A DNA stretch of 64,000 nt from Siniperca chuatsi (Eukaryota > Chordata > Actinopteri > Centrarchiformes > Sinipercidae), in NCBI RefSeq assembly GCF_020085105.1, contig NC_058045.1, positions 11,417,833 through 11,481,832 on the forward strand. Reading direction: 5' to 3'. Position numbers and translations under genes: made by a program. Each line of letters begins with the position of its first letter. Within the stretch, counting starts at the first letter, position 1. Positions 1 through 15,600 of this stretch are shown in pieces. The notes beneath the pieces were generated by a model, which was given only the letters and a program-made list of their open reading frames with translations, made no database searches and was not told where the DNA came from.

Positions 1-1030
1 GTGTCTTCATTGATGTAGTTTATCTTCTTGATAAGCACCACCAAAGCCTGTCTTCTTCCCTTTCTCCACCAGTCCAATCCTGCTAATACAAAGAGGTGTT
101 CCTGTTGATTTCTGACTGGAACGATGAAAATGTTTACTACATGTTCCAGCTTGCTGTATAGCATTCCATCTCAGAGTTGTACCTACTTTCAACAGTCTGT
201 TGAGAAAGCCTCAACACTATGTACTAAAAAGTACACCTAGTCTGTCTTTCAGTTGTCTAAATACAGATTATTGGATTTAAAATTTAATATTGTACAACTC
301 ATTCAGCTGTGCCAAACTGGGCAGTATAACAGTGTTTAGTTTGTGTGATTATAACAGGATTACAAATGAAAAGAAAAGAGCATTTTGAGTAATTAGGTCA
401 GGATATCTGTGAAATTTGTTCCTGTTGTGAAACGTTTTGGCTGGTAAAAAGGCTGACATTGAAAAAGCATACACTTTGTAACTATTAAAAATAAAAATGT
501 TTTACTGTTATGAAATAGAATAGTAATTGATTGTGCACTATAAAGGGTGAACACTTACGTACATTTGTGAAAACAAAAAGCTGTTCACAAACTGAAATAC
601 CACAAACATCCTATCTGGTCAGTTTCATGTCACATTTGATATGGCTCTACAAACTAACTGCAACCAAACCGTATGGCTTACCTTCTGTCAGATGCAGAGC
701 TGATGATAAACTTGCATCGGTTCCCCCGTCTCCTACAGCTGGTCTGGTCTCATGGTTACAGATCAGACTCAAAACTACTTGTTTAGTGTCTCTGTTGTTT
801 TCTGTTACTTATGGCAGCACCATCAGGCTTTTGTGTCTGCAGAAGTCCCTCCCCCTGATGGCTCTATTATGAAAGTGCAGCATGAGAGAGGCAGGCTATC
901 AATAAAGATGACCGGCATGTCTGGTGTTTATTCTGAACAAGCATATAAGGAACGGAGCATTACTACAGCGAGCAGTTTTTTTCTGCTTCTTACAGTATGA
1001 ACACCCACAGACGAGACAGAACACACTGAG
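1..1030. other. Flank beyond the tbc1d2b 3' end, no gene recognised
   Basis: This stretch lies past the probable poly(A) site of tbc1d2b. Both strands have only short, low-complexity reading frames. None resembles a family I know, and none is bounded by convincing splice sites that chain to another exon. I see no RNA gene and no clear transposon. Confidence 0.5.
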
Positions 1031-1036
1031 TCATTG

Positions 1037-1042
1037 TTTATT
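1037..1042 (-). terminator. Probable poly(A) signal of tbc1d2b
   Basis: The minus strand reads AATAAA here, about 2.65 kb past the tbc1d2b stop codon, which implies a long 3' UTR. The region between is AT-rich with no coding potential, as a vertebrate 3' UTR would be. Other AATAAA-like hexamers in the interval could serve as earlier sites. Confidence 0.4.
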
Positions 1043-3690
1043 GAATTTGTCTTTTAACTGGTATTGCAAAAACATACAGTGCCGTGCAGTACTTAATTCT
1101 GTAACATAAAAGTGTTGCACTTTTCATCATTAAATGATACAGATTAAGAATGAACAAGATGCCATAGAGATTTACATACAAAAAAGTGAAGTGCCCAATA
1201 ATATTCTGAATGCAACTTGTCAATACACTTGTGCAACATTGCTGGGAAAAGCCAAAGAAATGAAAGAGAAAAGACAGAAAGGAAAGAAAAGATGATAACA
1301 TTAAATGTAGCTTATTCAATGTGAAAATTAAGAAAACAAATGTACGCAAACTAGCTGCAGAACAGAAGCTGTGTATTGCAATATGAGCAAACATTTAAAA
1401 CTACTGTATGAGCCCTTTGACAAAGTGAGCGGACCAAAGAAAACTTAAACCGATCAAGCTTGGAGATTTTGATCTTTAGAGAGGCCTGCTCTCATGAAGA
1501 AAAACTAATTCGATTTCTAATTACACAGGCCTTTTTTCATTCACATTCACATTCCATCATCAAAACAACCATAATTGAGGTGGTCCAACAAAAAAGTAAT
1601 GATGCCATGGCTGACAATACTGCAGCAGAATAAAGGTTGTCAATTCTGTAATTAACAGCAAATACATTGTTGTAAACAGCTCAAAGTAAAATAAAAAAGA
1701 AAGGTAATTAAAAGTTATAACAAACTGTAAACAATATATCAGCACACAAGAGAAGGGTTAAGAGAGAAAAACTCTATTGTAGATTCGCATTTAATCTGTT
1801 TTACACTGTTGATTGACCAAATTTAAACATGGTTTCTTTCTCAACAAGTTTTGATGTGTGGAATATCAACTTTTTCATACCAGTAAATTGTAAAACAGGT
1901 GTAGTAGAGAATATTTTACTAAAGCGTAAACCGTCATCTGTACATACCTGTATGTGGAAGACAGAAACAAGTTGCTATACATGTCTAGCAAACTCCTGAA
2001 ATACTTCCCTCATAGATTACAAATCATAATTCCATTTTCACACAACAATCATGTCGACAGCCTCACTTCACAGCCACTTCATCCTAAGTTGAAATACAGT
2101 ATAATAAACTTTAAAATCATGCTGTGTGGATGGTACCTGTGAACTACTGTAAACACTGGGCAGACAAATGTTATACTGCCACACTGAGGACAATGAATGC
2201 AAATACATCAGCATTTTCAGACAGGGCTCAGAAAAGTAATCCCAGCATTATCCATGTACTGCATATCTTTGAAAAATAAGTTTTAGTCAGAAGAAACTGA
2301 ATCCTTTAAACACCTAACAGTCCCAACTAATGCTTGGAAAATTCAAGGATGTTACAAACAAAACATTACACTAAAGAGCAGTACTCCTAGGAAGAGGCAT
2401 TTCTAGGGCAAATTAAAATATCTTAATACACATATTTTAGAATAGTTGTAATAGAAAAGATCAGATAAGGTCATTTGTAGGGATCCACTGACATGGGGCT
2501 GAAGTCAATGCCAATTTCAAATACTCTCCTAACCAAATTTAGTGGCTGTTATAACATTTTTAAGTACATTTTAAGTACAAACGTAGGTGCAAAACAGTTT
2601 GAGCTTTTCAGATACATCTTTGGGAAAAAGTTATTAAGTGGTACTATAATATATATATATATAAAATAACTTGACAATATTAAGAGTGATACTCCTAAAA
2701 ATCTGCCAATATAGATCTGGACTGACCGATATTACTTAAAAAGACAACACTGACTGACAGTTAGTATGATGGCTCAATTGGTGTGTCTCTAATTATTTGA
2801 TCTGAATCCTGAGATACAAAAACAAAATATAAAAATACAAACATAGTCTTCTACAAAATGTTTCACATGCTGTTAATGGTAATACATGGGAAGATTTTGT
2901 TTTTGATCGTAGGTTTGATGATAAATCTTTGCATGTATTCTTTTTGAACCACAAACACCCCTAGAGGCTGGAATGATGTACAATTCTGGAACGACCTAGT
3001 GATCAGAGGGCTCTAACACTTTAATTTTAAGCTTCAGCAGAGTTTGAATTTCAGCACAAGTGATTCAAGTGCATCAAGAGAGACAGCGATCAAACACAAA
3101 AGATGTGTTGTTGAGTGGCAATGTGGGAGGAAAAAATTAAATAAAACTATGATAATAATATTTTATACATATAAAGATTTTGGCAGACTATTTTAAAGAC
3201 ATTTCAGAAAGGAAGCAGGGCCAGAGAAAGCAAAACAAAAAAATCTGAATCCTGATGAAAACAAGACAAAAAAAAAATACAATCATTCCTTCAACAGGCA
3301 TAAAACCCAACTATTAAAAGATACACTGCCGTGTTTAAAAAAAAAATAAAATACTGATTTGCACTGCAAGAGTGTAGCTTGGCACTGAAAGTTGAAGAGC
3401 CATGGTAAAGTGTGCTGTTTTTGCTGTCACATAAACACACAAGCATACAGGCGTTTACAAAAAAAGGCAGGAATACTGATAGAAAGCGTTTGGCCTTTAA
3501 CGTTTTGGTCTTTTGATGCGATTTCACTCAAAATTCATAGAAAGATTGGTCTGGCTCTGATTCAGAGACCAACTCTGACAATTCTTTAGGAAAAATCCCT
3601 TTACCACTGCAACGTAACACTGGTGTGCGGAGATTATCTCTTTGTCTTCATACTTCAGCCACAAGGCCAGGAAATGTGACAAGCTTAAGG

Positions 3691-6600
3691 TCAGTTATCC
3701 TCCTCATCATCGCTGACGAAGCTCCGTCTCTCCTGACGCGTCTCTCTCTCCCTGAGGAAGGTCTGTCGGATCGCCTCCAGCTCGGTCAGCTCAAGACGGA
3801 CCTTCTCCAGGTGGAAGGAGCGGCGGTTCTGGATTTGCCGCATGGGAAACGGGTTCATGTCCACAAAAGCAATGTTCATCAGCTTCCTGGAAAAAAAGAG
3901 AAGAAAAAAGACGCAGTCCTGTCAGTCTGGAATGGTTTTCTATTGTTCTGCATGCTCTGTGCTGTTCAGATGTACTGAAATACTGTATTTGACATCCTGT
4001 TGTCCCTGTTTTGTAGATTTGTTTTAAGTTAATTTTGTACAACTATTATGGCTATTATGGTCACTATTATGGTTACTGTACCTTGAATCCAGGATTGTGC
4101 GTGTGAAGTATCTAAGATATTTGAAGATGGTTGTGGAATCCTGCAACTTCAAAAACTCCTCTTCTTTGTGCTTGAAGAGAGCGAGGGCGAAACGAAATAT
4201 GATCTGTGGAGAAAAATGATCAAAGTGGTGAAATCTGCCTCATGACTTTCCCTGTGCGACTATTTACCATAACACATCTGACATGCAAAGCCACTATAGA
4301 AGACTGAAGACAGTATTTATTACTTTTAGAGGAATGTGTGAACACAACTATATTTCCTCTCAACATGCAACACAGTATAGTCCTTACTGTCTTGTTATGA
4401 GGCAAAAGCTACTTATTTACTGAGTTACAGCCGTTGAATATAATTGTGATTCCCATCACAGACCTTAAAGTGGCTATAATCTATATTTTCAAATCAACAA
4501 TGGATCACATGACTAATTGTATGTGAAAGTATGATGAACCCACAGAGAATTATCACCCAACTCTGCAATTCCCCGCAGCTCTACAAGCTTTATAGCATTT
4601 TTTAACTCACTGTTTTGGTTTTCTAGCCCACAACTTTACTGTTTTGGTTCACTCTCACCGCTCTGATTGTGTTGTTTTCAGCCACAACAGGCAGCTGTTT
4701 TCAACAAAACTAAAAACTCACTGTACACTACCTACGCTACAAAACAGCAGACAAAGTTAGTGACTAGCTGGTGAACATAGTGGAGCATTTAGAACCTAAA
4801 AAGCCAGATGTTACCCTCAGGAGACAATGGACACCAAAAAGAAAACTAAAAGAAGAGTGAATATTAGACTCACATTCCTCAGGTGGACTCAAAGAGTCCA
4901 AATGAATGCTAATGTTGCACGTATTTGCTGGATATGTAAATAGCAAACTGTTTGCTAACAAGTTCGCCATAACAATTTTAAAAGGTGATAATAGAGTATC
5001 TCAGTGTTGTGTCCATAGCTTGTTTCCACTGCCACCAAGTGGCCACAACTCAGTTATTGCAGGTTTAATGCTGCATTAATTGATTTTCAGGGGCTGAGCT
5101 CCCATACAAGCTAAAAACCACATAGTGCTGATAAATTATCGCTTAAAAGTTGTTTTGGCTAACATTTTAACAAATAATTGGCTATTTACACATCCAGCAG
5201 ACCCATAGCAACATTGGCATTCATTTGGAGTCATGTTTGCGTCTACCTGGCAAATGTAAGTTCTTTTGGTTGTGTTTTGTTCTCCTGAGAAAAATATCTA
5301 GATCTTTAGCTTGCTGGGTGTTCGAATTTACAGCGAGTAACTTTGCATGTCTGCCATTTGGTGCTGTGCAGGTAGCATATGGTAAGTTTATCAGAGCTTT
5401 TTTGGTGAAAACAGCTGCCCACTGCTGCTGGAAATGAGGTTTATGAGAGCAAGATTTCTGGGCTATAAAACCAAATCAACAAGCTCAAACAGGTTAAAAA
5501 GAAGAACTGCAGAGTTGAGTGATAATTTCATGTGGGTTCATCACTACGAGTGTCCACTTTCCCTTACACATAGGTATTTGGTCCATTATTAATAAAACAT
5601 AATAAATAATGGACCTTTAACATTGCATAGCCATAACTCCACCTTGTCAGGCTGACAGAAGTCTGGAGAAACTCAAACACAAATGTTGCTTAGATAAGGC
5701 TGGAAACACAGTGGGTTGATATGTCAAACCAATAAACTGGCACTTGTTTACAGAAAACTACTCCGACATACCATTTGTAGAGGAAGGCAAATTTAAACTC
5801 AGCTACTGAATGTCTACATCACAATTTTCAAAGGTCTCCTTATCTCATTTTCTTCAGAACTCTGTGAGCATGTCCAGACATCTGGCTGTGTGAGATTAGA
5901 GGATCACAGTTTTACTTTCTCCTCTGCCTCTTACCTTTGGACCTTCATAGAAAAAGGCATCCCAGATCTTGAAGAGGATGTCGCTCACCACACTGTCCAC
6001 AAACACCACTAGGAACCAGTTGAAGGTGATGAGGGAGAAGTCTACCTTGTGCTGCTCAAAGTGGGCATGAAGCCGGGGTAGCTTCTCACTCATGAGGTCC
6101 TTGAACACACGCTGGTCAACCTGCACAGACACAGCCAACATATATTTAGACTTTTTACTGATAACAGAGACCTTTAGTTTTTACAGAGTAAACATAGGAT
6201 CAAATCTGGCAGACAGAAAGAAAACAAACTGATGAGTGCCGATTACAGTGCTGCATTTTTTCTATGATCAGTCATGAGCAGCCGCCTCAGTCACATGAAT
6301 ATGACATCACTGACTACACAGAAACCTGTAAACTCTCGTAAGGAGGCAGTAACTTGACCCTGTGTCTTCCAGTGCTAGAATCTAGCACCTTTGAGCTTGT
6401 TTACCTGAGAGCCAAGCAGAGTCTTGGTGTAATAGTCTCTTGGCATGAAGACCTCCACAATGGCTATAAGGCTCCAGAAAGCATCCTCTTGGTCCAGATA
6501 GAGCAAGGCAATAGCTGCCAGCCTGAAGAAATTACATGCAATAAAAATGAATGATTACAAGGCATAAAAGGAGAGAAGGAGAGAAACCAGAACCCGTCCT

Positions 6601-9600
6601 GTACCTGTTTAGTCCCTGGCAGTAGCCGATATCTGGATTCCTCCAGGAGAAAGCCACCAGGACGTTCCTGAGTTTCTGGATGCCGCCTGCACTTGGGGAA
6701 GCATAGTGCTTATTGTTGGGCAAAGTACGCAGTAAATCCAGCTCGATCTGCTTCGAGGCCGGGTTGGGCTTCTCCCGGGCCACATTTAGTAAGGTCTCAT
6801 AATAGTCGGGCGCTAAGTGGTCCCGGAACTTCTTGACATGGAAGGAGACACACCAGCGCCACACCTTGGACCGGTGCTCATGGGGCACACCGCTGCGGAT
6901 CAGGGCTTTGAGCTCAGGGGAGCGCACCAGGTCTCTGTTCATGGTGCTGGCCAGATAGTTCTCCCACTTCACCCCGACGGACACCTCCTGATCTGTCATG
7001 GATAGGGACTTCAGCTCCAGAGCTCTCACCTTCGCAACCAGCTTCTCCTCCTCTTCCTCCTCCTCAGGGACCGTCTTGAAGCCAAACACGTCATACTCAC
7101 TAAATCAAGGAAGAGTGAAAATATAGAAAAATTATCAATCAGTGATGTTCAGTTTATTCCAAAAGTTATTAGCATTTTTAGGGGTTCCCACATTTGCTCA
7201 ACCTGCCTTCAGTTCTACATCACTTAGGGATTGCCTGAATTTCTACGACAGGCCTGAACTTGCACAGAAGTTAGAGCAATAGCAACCAAAATACAATTAA
7301 GCAGAGCTAGTTTTTCCAGTCAAGAAAAAATGAGTGCAGCAGTTTATCGAAGTAAATCAGGTCTGGTGACTATGTTGCATCTGGGTCTATTAAGGCTATT
7401 GAGTGTCTCTTTCTCTCCTGCAATGGATTTTTCCTTAGTTGTAGTTGAATTTTTCCTTAGTTGAAAGACAGTGTAGCCGTGCATGAAATTTTGCATTGTG
7501 ACACGATACGATATGATCTACATTTAGCCATCATCTTTGCAAAACTTTTAGAAATGTTAAAATGCTGTATAATTGTTTAAAGATGCTTTTACAACTGAAG
7601 AATATTCAAATAAATTAATTTAAATGAAAAAAAAAGAAAAATTTAACAAACTTTTCAATATGAACAAAAATTAAAAGCCTCTCTTCATAAAAGCTTTTTG
7701 ACATAGTCCATACCTGACAGTATTTGGTTTAAAGATGTGGTGCTCTTGCTGGTCTGGGCTCTCTGCCTGCAGCGCATCTTCTAATAATCTGGAAATGACA
7801 TCGCCGGCTGGGCTCTGCTCTGAAGACGAACACACTGGGGTTTTCATTTCTTGAAGCAGCACCAGATACTTACTCTCCACCTGACACAACTTGGCCTCCA
7901 AGGCCGTATTCTGCACCAAAGATAACAGAGAAATGTAAACATTATTATCATATCATCATAACTGAAACCAGTGAGATTATAGTTAGTTATTCATTGTTCC
8001 TACATTTTTAGGTTTAGGGGGCACCAGCTCAGGTCAATACTGGACTTCCCCTAAAAGCTACTCAGACTTCCTGTTTCTATTAACAGAGTAATGCACCATT
8101 AACCGACAAACACAAGATAGTACCTTTGCTTCTAAAGCCTTTTCTCTACTCTCTGCATTTCTGCGTAATACTGTCAGCTCCAGGATCTCTTTGTTTAGGA
8201 ACTTGTTCTGGGATTTGTAGCCTTGAAGACTGTCCTGAAATTGGAGAAACAATGTGTTCAGTTAATCAGTACAAATTCAACCAGAATAAGCTCTTCCAGT
8301 TTTCACAATCTGCAGCGTTGTCATCTCTATCAACTATATATCTGGATAAAGTGTTTCCTTCTGTACCTTGAGGATATCCAGCTCCTGCTGATCTTTGTTG
8401 GGAAGTGGTGAACCGGCATCATTTAAATTGCCACTCTGCTCGGAGCTCTGCTGTGACAGCTTGATGATGACTTCATCCTTGGCCTGGATGGTCTCCATCA
8501 GCATCCCCAGCTGGTCGTTTATCTCCCCCACCTTTATTTTCAGGCCCTTCAGCTCTTGTTGCAGACTTTCCTTCTCCAGGGCGAGACGCTCCATGTGGCC
8601 ACACAAGGACTGGATCTGTCCATCTCTTTCCTGAAGCAGGGCCTCCAGCTGGGTGATCTCTTCCTGGGTTATTGCTGAACCTTGAGTCTGGTCTGAAACC
8701 GCAGATGAATCTGGAGCCGCGGCTGGACGGCACACTGGCTGCCTATCACACTGGGAGGTTCTCAGAGTCTGCTGCAGAAGTCTCACCAGCTCCTGGTTGA
8801 GTAAAGAGGAATTTTTGGTCAACACATCGTCTTGCACGGTCAGGATCGTGCCTTAAAATGTAGTCGCCTGGTTCACAGAAAACATCAATATGTTGAATTC
8901 AATGTTAATTTCTTCCACAATCTTAAGTTATTAGCTTCTGCACAAAAGTGTAAAGTCATATAATATGATTTTATTTTCTACAACTAATAACAGTAGACTA
9001 AATGCATATTACACTTTCACTATATGTAAGAAAAAAGTGTTGAAACAGTTTTGCAGCCTGTTACTTTACCTCAAATCCATCTACAAAACTACTTACATGA
9101 GGAAATAAAATCGCAAAAATGACAATTCTTTTATATTTGCTCTTCTAACAAACACTTCTGACTGTGCACACTAGTCATGGTTTCCCTCAGTGTTTTATAG
9201 CAGAGGTGGACCACCTCGGCTAAAAAGGAGACAACCAAACATCATAAAAAAAATTAAAACATAGGCAAAGTAATTGCAAAGCATAAAATTCAATAACAAA
9301 AGTTTACCATAGCAATGTATATAATTGAGTAATTCAGAAAATGTGGCCATTGTGCAAATACTTGACTCACACATTTGCACTGATGTGTGACATGTACACT
9401 CACACAAACACACCCACATGCAGGTACTCACACAGATGCAGACACGGTAACTGTGACATACAATTAAACATACAGTTTTCATTGGCAACTATTTTCTAAC
9501 AAAAAGGTAGAAAATGCTGAAAACTGTCCACAGAGAGGTCTGAGGATTAAAATGAGTAACCCCAACATTGTTTCTTTCAATAAACATTGCCATTTTGCAA

Positions 9601-12600
9601 ATGTAATATTTAAACACAGTGAGGTCCACAACCAAGGGACAGCATGTGGAAACTGTGACTAACAAATTCAGTCTAGGCCCAACATTACCTGGAGGACATA
9701 AATCAACACTATTAACAATACGCCAACGCCGGACGCCAACAGACTCAACAAACTGATCCGTAAGGCCAGTGACATTGTGGGGGTGGAGCTGGACTCTCTG
9801 GCGGTGGTGTCAGAGAGGAGGATGCTGGCCAAACTACATGCCATCTTGGACAGTGTCTCCCACCCACTCCATGACGTGCTAGTCAAACAAAGGAGCACCT
9901 TCAGCGGAAGACTCATCCCACCAAAAAGCACCACAGAGCGCCACAGGAAGTCATTCCTGCCTGTGGCCAACAAACTCTTTAACTCCTCCCTCTAAGTGTT
10001 AGTCTGTATGACCCTAGGTCACTAAACTGGACATTAATCATTACATCTCTGCCATAGTTGAATAATTGTGCAATATTCTGTGTACTACTCCCGTGCAATA
10101 TTTAGTTTTCCTGTGTTAGTTTTTCCTATTTATTGACATTGATATTATATACCTCCATTACTGCTGTGCAATATCTTAATAATCTCAATAAGCTACACTT
10201 AACTCGACAGTACATGCACCATTGCTTATTACTTATTTTATTACATTGTGTTATTATACTGTATTATCATCGTCAACCGGTAAACCCACTTGGTACTTCA
10301 CACTTATTTTATCTTATACTTATACCCACCTGGTACTTAATTTATTTTCTGACCTGCTTTTATAGTGTTTTTATAGTGTATTATATTTTTTGCTAGTACT
10401 TTCTCCTGTGTGCACTGATGTAAAGGCGAGCTACTGTAACAAAGAGTTTCCCTTCGGGGATCAATAAAGTATTTCTGATTCTGATTCTGATTCTGAATAC
10501 AGAATCAGCTTGCCAGAGTAACAGAATATCGCAGAGACAGCCAGCTGACTCAGTTACTCAGAAGTTACTCAGTTTGAGCTGGAAGTAACGACACAGCTGT
10601 GATTGTTGTTAGGAGAACTGCTGTTTCCTTGTTTCTTGCTTAAGCATGACTAATCATTTGCTGTCTTCCTGTATTAGTGAGAGCATCAGGACTACACCAA
10701 ACAGCTCAGTCAGACACTGCAATCTCAGGCTTGTGGTGAATTTATTAACTGTGAAAGCCATCAAGTCTAAGGAAAAAAAAGCATCTCTTTGTCAAGTGAA
10801 AATTAGTCTTTAGCCACTGTGACAAATGGCATAATGAAAGACAAGGGGGATAGAAAAATAGCTTCCAAATTTGGTTATCAAGATAAATGCACACAGAACA
10901 ATGCCAGGGAGAGAGTGAAAAGTATTAATGTCCTTATTAAGGTAACAATACAAATGGTGTGAAAAACAGATTGGTCTAATTCACTCATAATAACAATACC
11001 AAGGTATAATAATTCAATTTATGAACTGACTAAGAGTCTATGGCCATGCTAGCAGCTTTGTGAGGCTGCAGAGCGGTGCTTTGAGCTAAATGCTAACATC
11101 AGCATGCTAACATGGCCACAATGACAACAGGAACATGCTGATGTTAAGCAAGTATAATGTTTTCCATGTTCACCATCTTAGTTTAGCGTGTTAGCATGCT
11201 CATATTTGTAATTAGAACTAAACACTAAGTACAGCTGAGGCTGATGGGAATGTCATTAGTCTTGCAGGTATTTAGTCATAATCACAAATTGAAATACTGA
11301 CCTAATAATGGTGCTAGATGAAACGTTATAGGATCACCAAAGTGATAAGACTTCATCCTGAGGGGGACATGAATGTGCATACCAAATTTTTATGTCAATC
11401 CATCTAATAATTGTTAATAAATAAATAAATAAATAATTCAGGACCAAAGCGATGGACCAACAGACTGACAAATTGATGTCGCCATCCTTAGACCCATGAC
11501 GCTAGCATGACTAAAAATGCTACAGGTCCTGGTGGTTGACTGTGTTAGGCACAATGTAACCATGACATCCAAGGTTTAAATTCTTACTCTTTAAATACTA
11601 TCTTTTAGTGATAACATTTTGTACAAAATTAATTCAAAAAGTAATTGTAATCATTTCCCCATGCTCTCTCTGGAGACAACTCTTCCCCAGAATGTTATGT
11701 TTTCAGAATCAGAATCAGAAATACTTTATTGATCTCCGTAGGGAAACTCTTTGTTACAGTAGCTCGCCTTTACGTCAGTGCCCACAGGAGAAAGTACTAG
11801 CAAACAATATGATACACTATAAAACACTATAAAAACAGGTCAGAAAATAAATTAAGTATCAGGTGGGTATAAGATAAACTATGTGATCTATATACGTGTA
11901 TTACATTCTATTTTTAAATGCTATCACATTGGGTGAAATAATGAGAATGAGATAACTGTACCTTCTGACTGGCCAGCTCTTCTCTGAGTTTGGCTTCTTC
12001 CCGCTGCATGCGGCTTAGTTCTTCCTGTTGGTTCTGGAGGCGAAGCTGCTGCTCCATGGGTTTGCTGCCATTACACACCACTGGAGAGCTCTCGGCACTC
12101 CGTGTCTCAGCGTTGCGCCCAAACCTCCCAGAGCCCATCATGTCTCGAAGCAAAGGCCTCTTAGGCCGTGATGAGTTGCGCACAAAGTCAAAAGTAAACG
12201 CTGATCCAAAGGAATCTGAGAGAGAAAAGAACTGCCTTACTTTTTGCTGTTTGTGTAGATAATAGACATGAATAGAAAATAAGTAATAAAAGTGGCTCAG
12301 GGGGCTGGAGCAGGCAGAAATGTTTTGGAAAAATGCATTGTTTGTCCATTTGTCATAGTACCGAGCAAATGTGGAGTGAAGCAATAAAACACAAAAAAAA
12401 GTCTGCTCTGGAGAATGTAAGCTGAATGTGAGTATTAAACCCTGGCCAGAGGGTGAATAGGGCAGCAGGGAGTGGACGTACGTCTGTGTGTGTCTGGATG
12501 ATGTTTCTGTTCAGGGAAGTCCTTGGGTGGAGCATCCACCAGCTCCCACTCCTCTGCGCTGCTGTTGCTGGTGTAAAACACACTGCGTCTGCTCTCACCT

Positions 12601-15600
12601 CCTCTCCCCGGTCGCAGGTAAGACATGGAGTTCCTGACAGAACAGAAACCAGACATGAGGGTGAGTAAGACCAAGACTGTGGAGCTTCAGTGTTATGCTG
12701 GACACTAAGTGACTGCTTCTATGTAAAAGCTTTTCAAATCCACAGGGATCAAGGACAAACTGCAGGGAAACGTGATGCTGTGCTACTTTGTAAATAATAA
12801 CATTAGCACAAATGGCCTTTGTTGAGGTTTTACACTTTTCCCAACAGGCCCTGGGCAACAGAACTGCAGATGTATACAAGTAAAAAGCAATACACGATAC
12901 AGCTCTACAACCTAAGACATCAGTATGTCCAGGTTACACTCGAAGGGAGAGCATACTTTACAAATAAAGTGTCTATGAAAAATCTAATGATAATTTAAAA
13001 AATAACTATATAGATCTGTGTTTTTCACACTTCTGAATGTGAGAGCGTGCAAACACATGACTATTTGTGTGCAGCAGAATGAAGTTTCACCTCGTCTACA
13101 CTGGACGTGTTTCAGTCACCGTTTTCAGTCGTTCACCTCACGTCCACAGAACAGACACGCTTCAATTTTAATCAATGAGTCTGTCTACAGCAGACCCATA
13201 ACAGATTCACTCACACTTTATGAGCATAACTGCGACCCAAAGCATCTTTTAACATCACATTTCTGGTGTTAACATTCTGGAGCTTCAGTTGTAAACTTTA
13301 TTGATTTAGACACTATTTCAGTGAGTAAGAATTTTGCAATTGTTTGGAGACAAAAATATCAGCAAACAACTTGTTGCTGTGTGTGTTTGATCCCTGGAAA
13401 CACACATATATTGCATTCTAAAATATGAGAAGCTAAATCATCATAGAAAAGGTATAACACACTGGTATGGACACATGCTATTAGGAGTAGGCAGCATTGC
13501 AGCTCAAATGCTCCAAGATTCCTGTGCACCTTTATAAGTGATCTCTCTTTCTATCAGATACAAAGCAAATTCTAAACCATGTCACATTTTTAGCATTTCA
13601 GTGTGTTGCATCATTTGAATAGATGTGTTGTATGGCCCAGAAGGGGAACTGTTGATGGCTGCATACTAGAGCAACTAGTGAACTATGGATGTAACTGTTT
13701 CCTCTACTGCAGTCAACCTCAGGAAGAATTGAAGAGGTATTTTCTTTCCTCAATACTGGTCTACTGGGGCACATAGCAGACAAACTAGTTGTGCCTGTTT
13801 AGCAGGGACTAAAAACAAAGACTTGAAAATGCCCTTCCTTTCTAAAAACCTGGGGTACAATATCATCCTACTAGGCTGCAGAAAGCTTTTGTTCAGCCTT
13901 ACCTGAGTTCTGTACCAAAGGTTTTGAGGGAGAAGTTGAGGGGGTTTGTGGACGCAGCAGAAGGCCCTCTGGCTGACTGGATCCCCACCATTCCCCCGCC
14001 ATCTGTTTCTGTCTCCATTGCAAAGTCGCTGCGGACCTTCTCCATGCTGTCACTTAGCTTCTCAAAGACCAACGCATCTGAAATAAAACACAGAGTCCAT
14101 TAAAATAATAATAATAAAAATATTGCATTACTCATATCACCACTATTGTTTCGCAGGACGTCGGCTGTATCAATTGTTTGCTGAGGAAATTACATTGTAA
14201 TGACCCTGAATGGATTCCAGAGTAAAGTGAAGCAATTTTGAGTTACCCAGATCCCTATTTAGAGCAGGGTGCATGTCTGTGGCTTCATGAGCAGCTCTCT
14301 AACCATCAGAAAATACAGTATGTTGCATTTCTGAGCCCAGCTGCCTAAATATAACTTTTCATCTTTGTATGAAATTAGCTTGGAAAGTGTGGGAATATTT
14401 TATAAAAGGGCCAAACAGCTCTACATTTATGCTGTCACACCCAAGAAGGAAGTCAATTGCAACTACAAAGTTGTTGTTACACTGCAATTCAAGGATGACA
14501 AATATCACACTCCTTTTTCTCTTAACCTTTGAACTCTTTGAACTGACTGATATTCAGACAAGGAAAAACAAATCCTTTCATTCTCTCTAAACCTGTGCCA
14601 GCTTTAATTAATACAGCAAAATTAATCAATGGCAGAATAACAGTTGCACCTGTTACAGCATGTACTATACAGTAGCTATACATGATGGTCTAGCACCTTG
14701 GTAATACTGTGATGTTAAGCCTAGTCATGTTAATCTTTCACAAGCCATGCAAAAAGGGCAACATAAAACATTTAATGTCTTCTTCACATCTTCTCAGTGA
14801 CAAAAGGTCAAGGACACAGGATAGAATATTTTCAGATATGATATTTTCAACCACTTTTCTATTCTTTAAATTTGCTTTTAAGGACAGCTACTCTTCTGCC
14901 CTTACTATGAGTGTTAATTTATCACTTACAACTGGCACTGTCCCAACTAGCTTTAAGACTGCTGTGGTGAACACTTATGAAACTGCACCTTGATCCAGAA
15001 ACTCTCAATAACTATAGACCAGTGTCTAACCTTCCATTCTTTTCAAAAGTATTAGAAAGAGGTGTGTCTCAGCAACTTTTGGCAATCTTTTTTAACCTTT
15101 TCAATCTGCCTTCAAGGCCTGTCATTCCACTGGAACTACACTAACTAAAGTGGTCAACTTCCACTTCAGTACTTCTATTCCTAGACCTCAGTGCAGCTTT
15201 TGATACCAGTGATCACAGCATTCTAATAGATCATCCTGAAAACTACTTTGGCATCTCTGGCCTCAGTCTCGCATGGTTAAAATCTTATCTTTCTGAAAGA
15301 ACACAGTGTGTGTCTTATAATAACATTTCATCATTATTTTCTGATGTGAAATATGGAGTACCTCAGGGCTTTGTTCTTGGCCCTCTGCATTTCATTTTAT
15401 ATTTTACCTCTTGGCCAAATTATACACAGTTTTGGAATTAATTTCCACTGCTACGCTGATGATACTCAGCTGTAGAGGCAGATGATAATGCTCAAATTAG
15501 AAATCTAGAGGCCTGTTTATCTGCTGTGAAATCCTGGATGTCACGTACTTTCCTGCTCCTAAATTCAGATAAAACTTAGATGCTGGTCATTGGCCCTGCT

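Noticed and set aside
531-1394. Several overlapping small open frames on both strands at the left edge
   Set aside because: They have no start context, no splice partners and no recognisable homology. They overlap each other and probably the end of the tbc1d2b 3' UTR.
9777-9995. 72-residue plus-strand frame that looks protein-like
   Set aside because: It is the C-terminal end of a LINE reverse transcriptase ORF followed by a LINE 3' UTR and tail, not a host gene.
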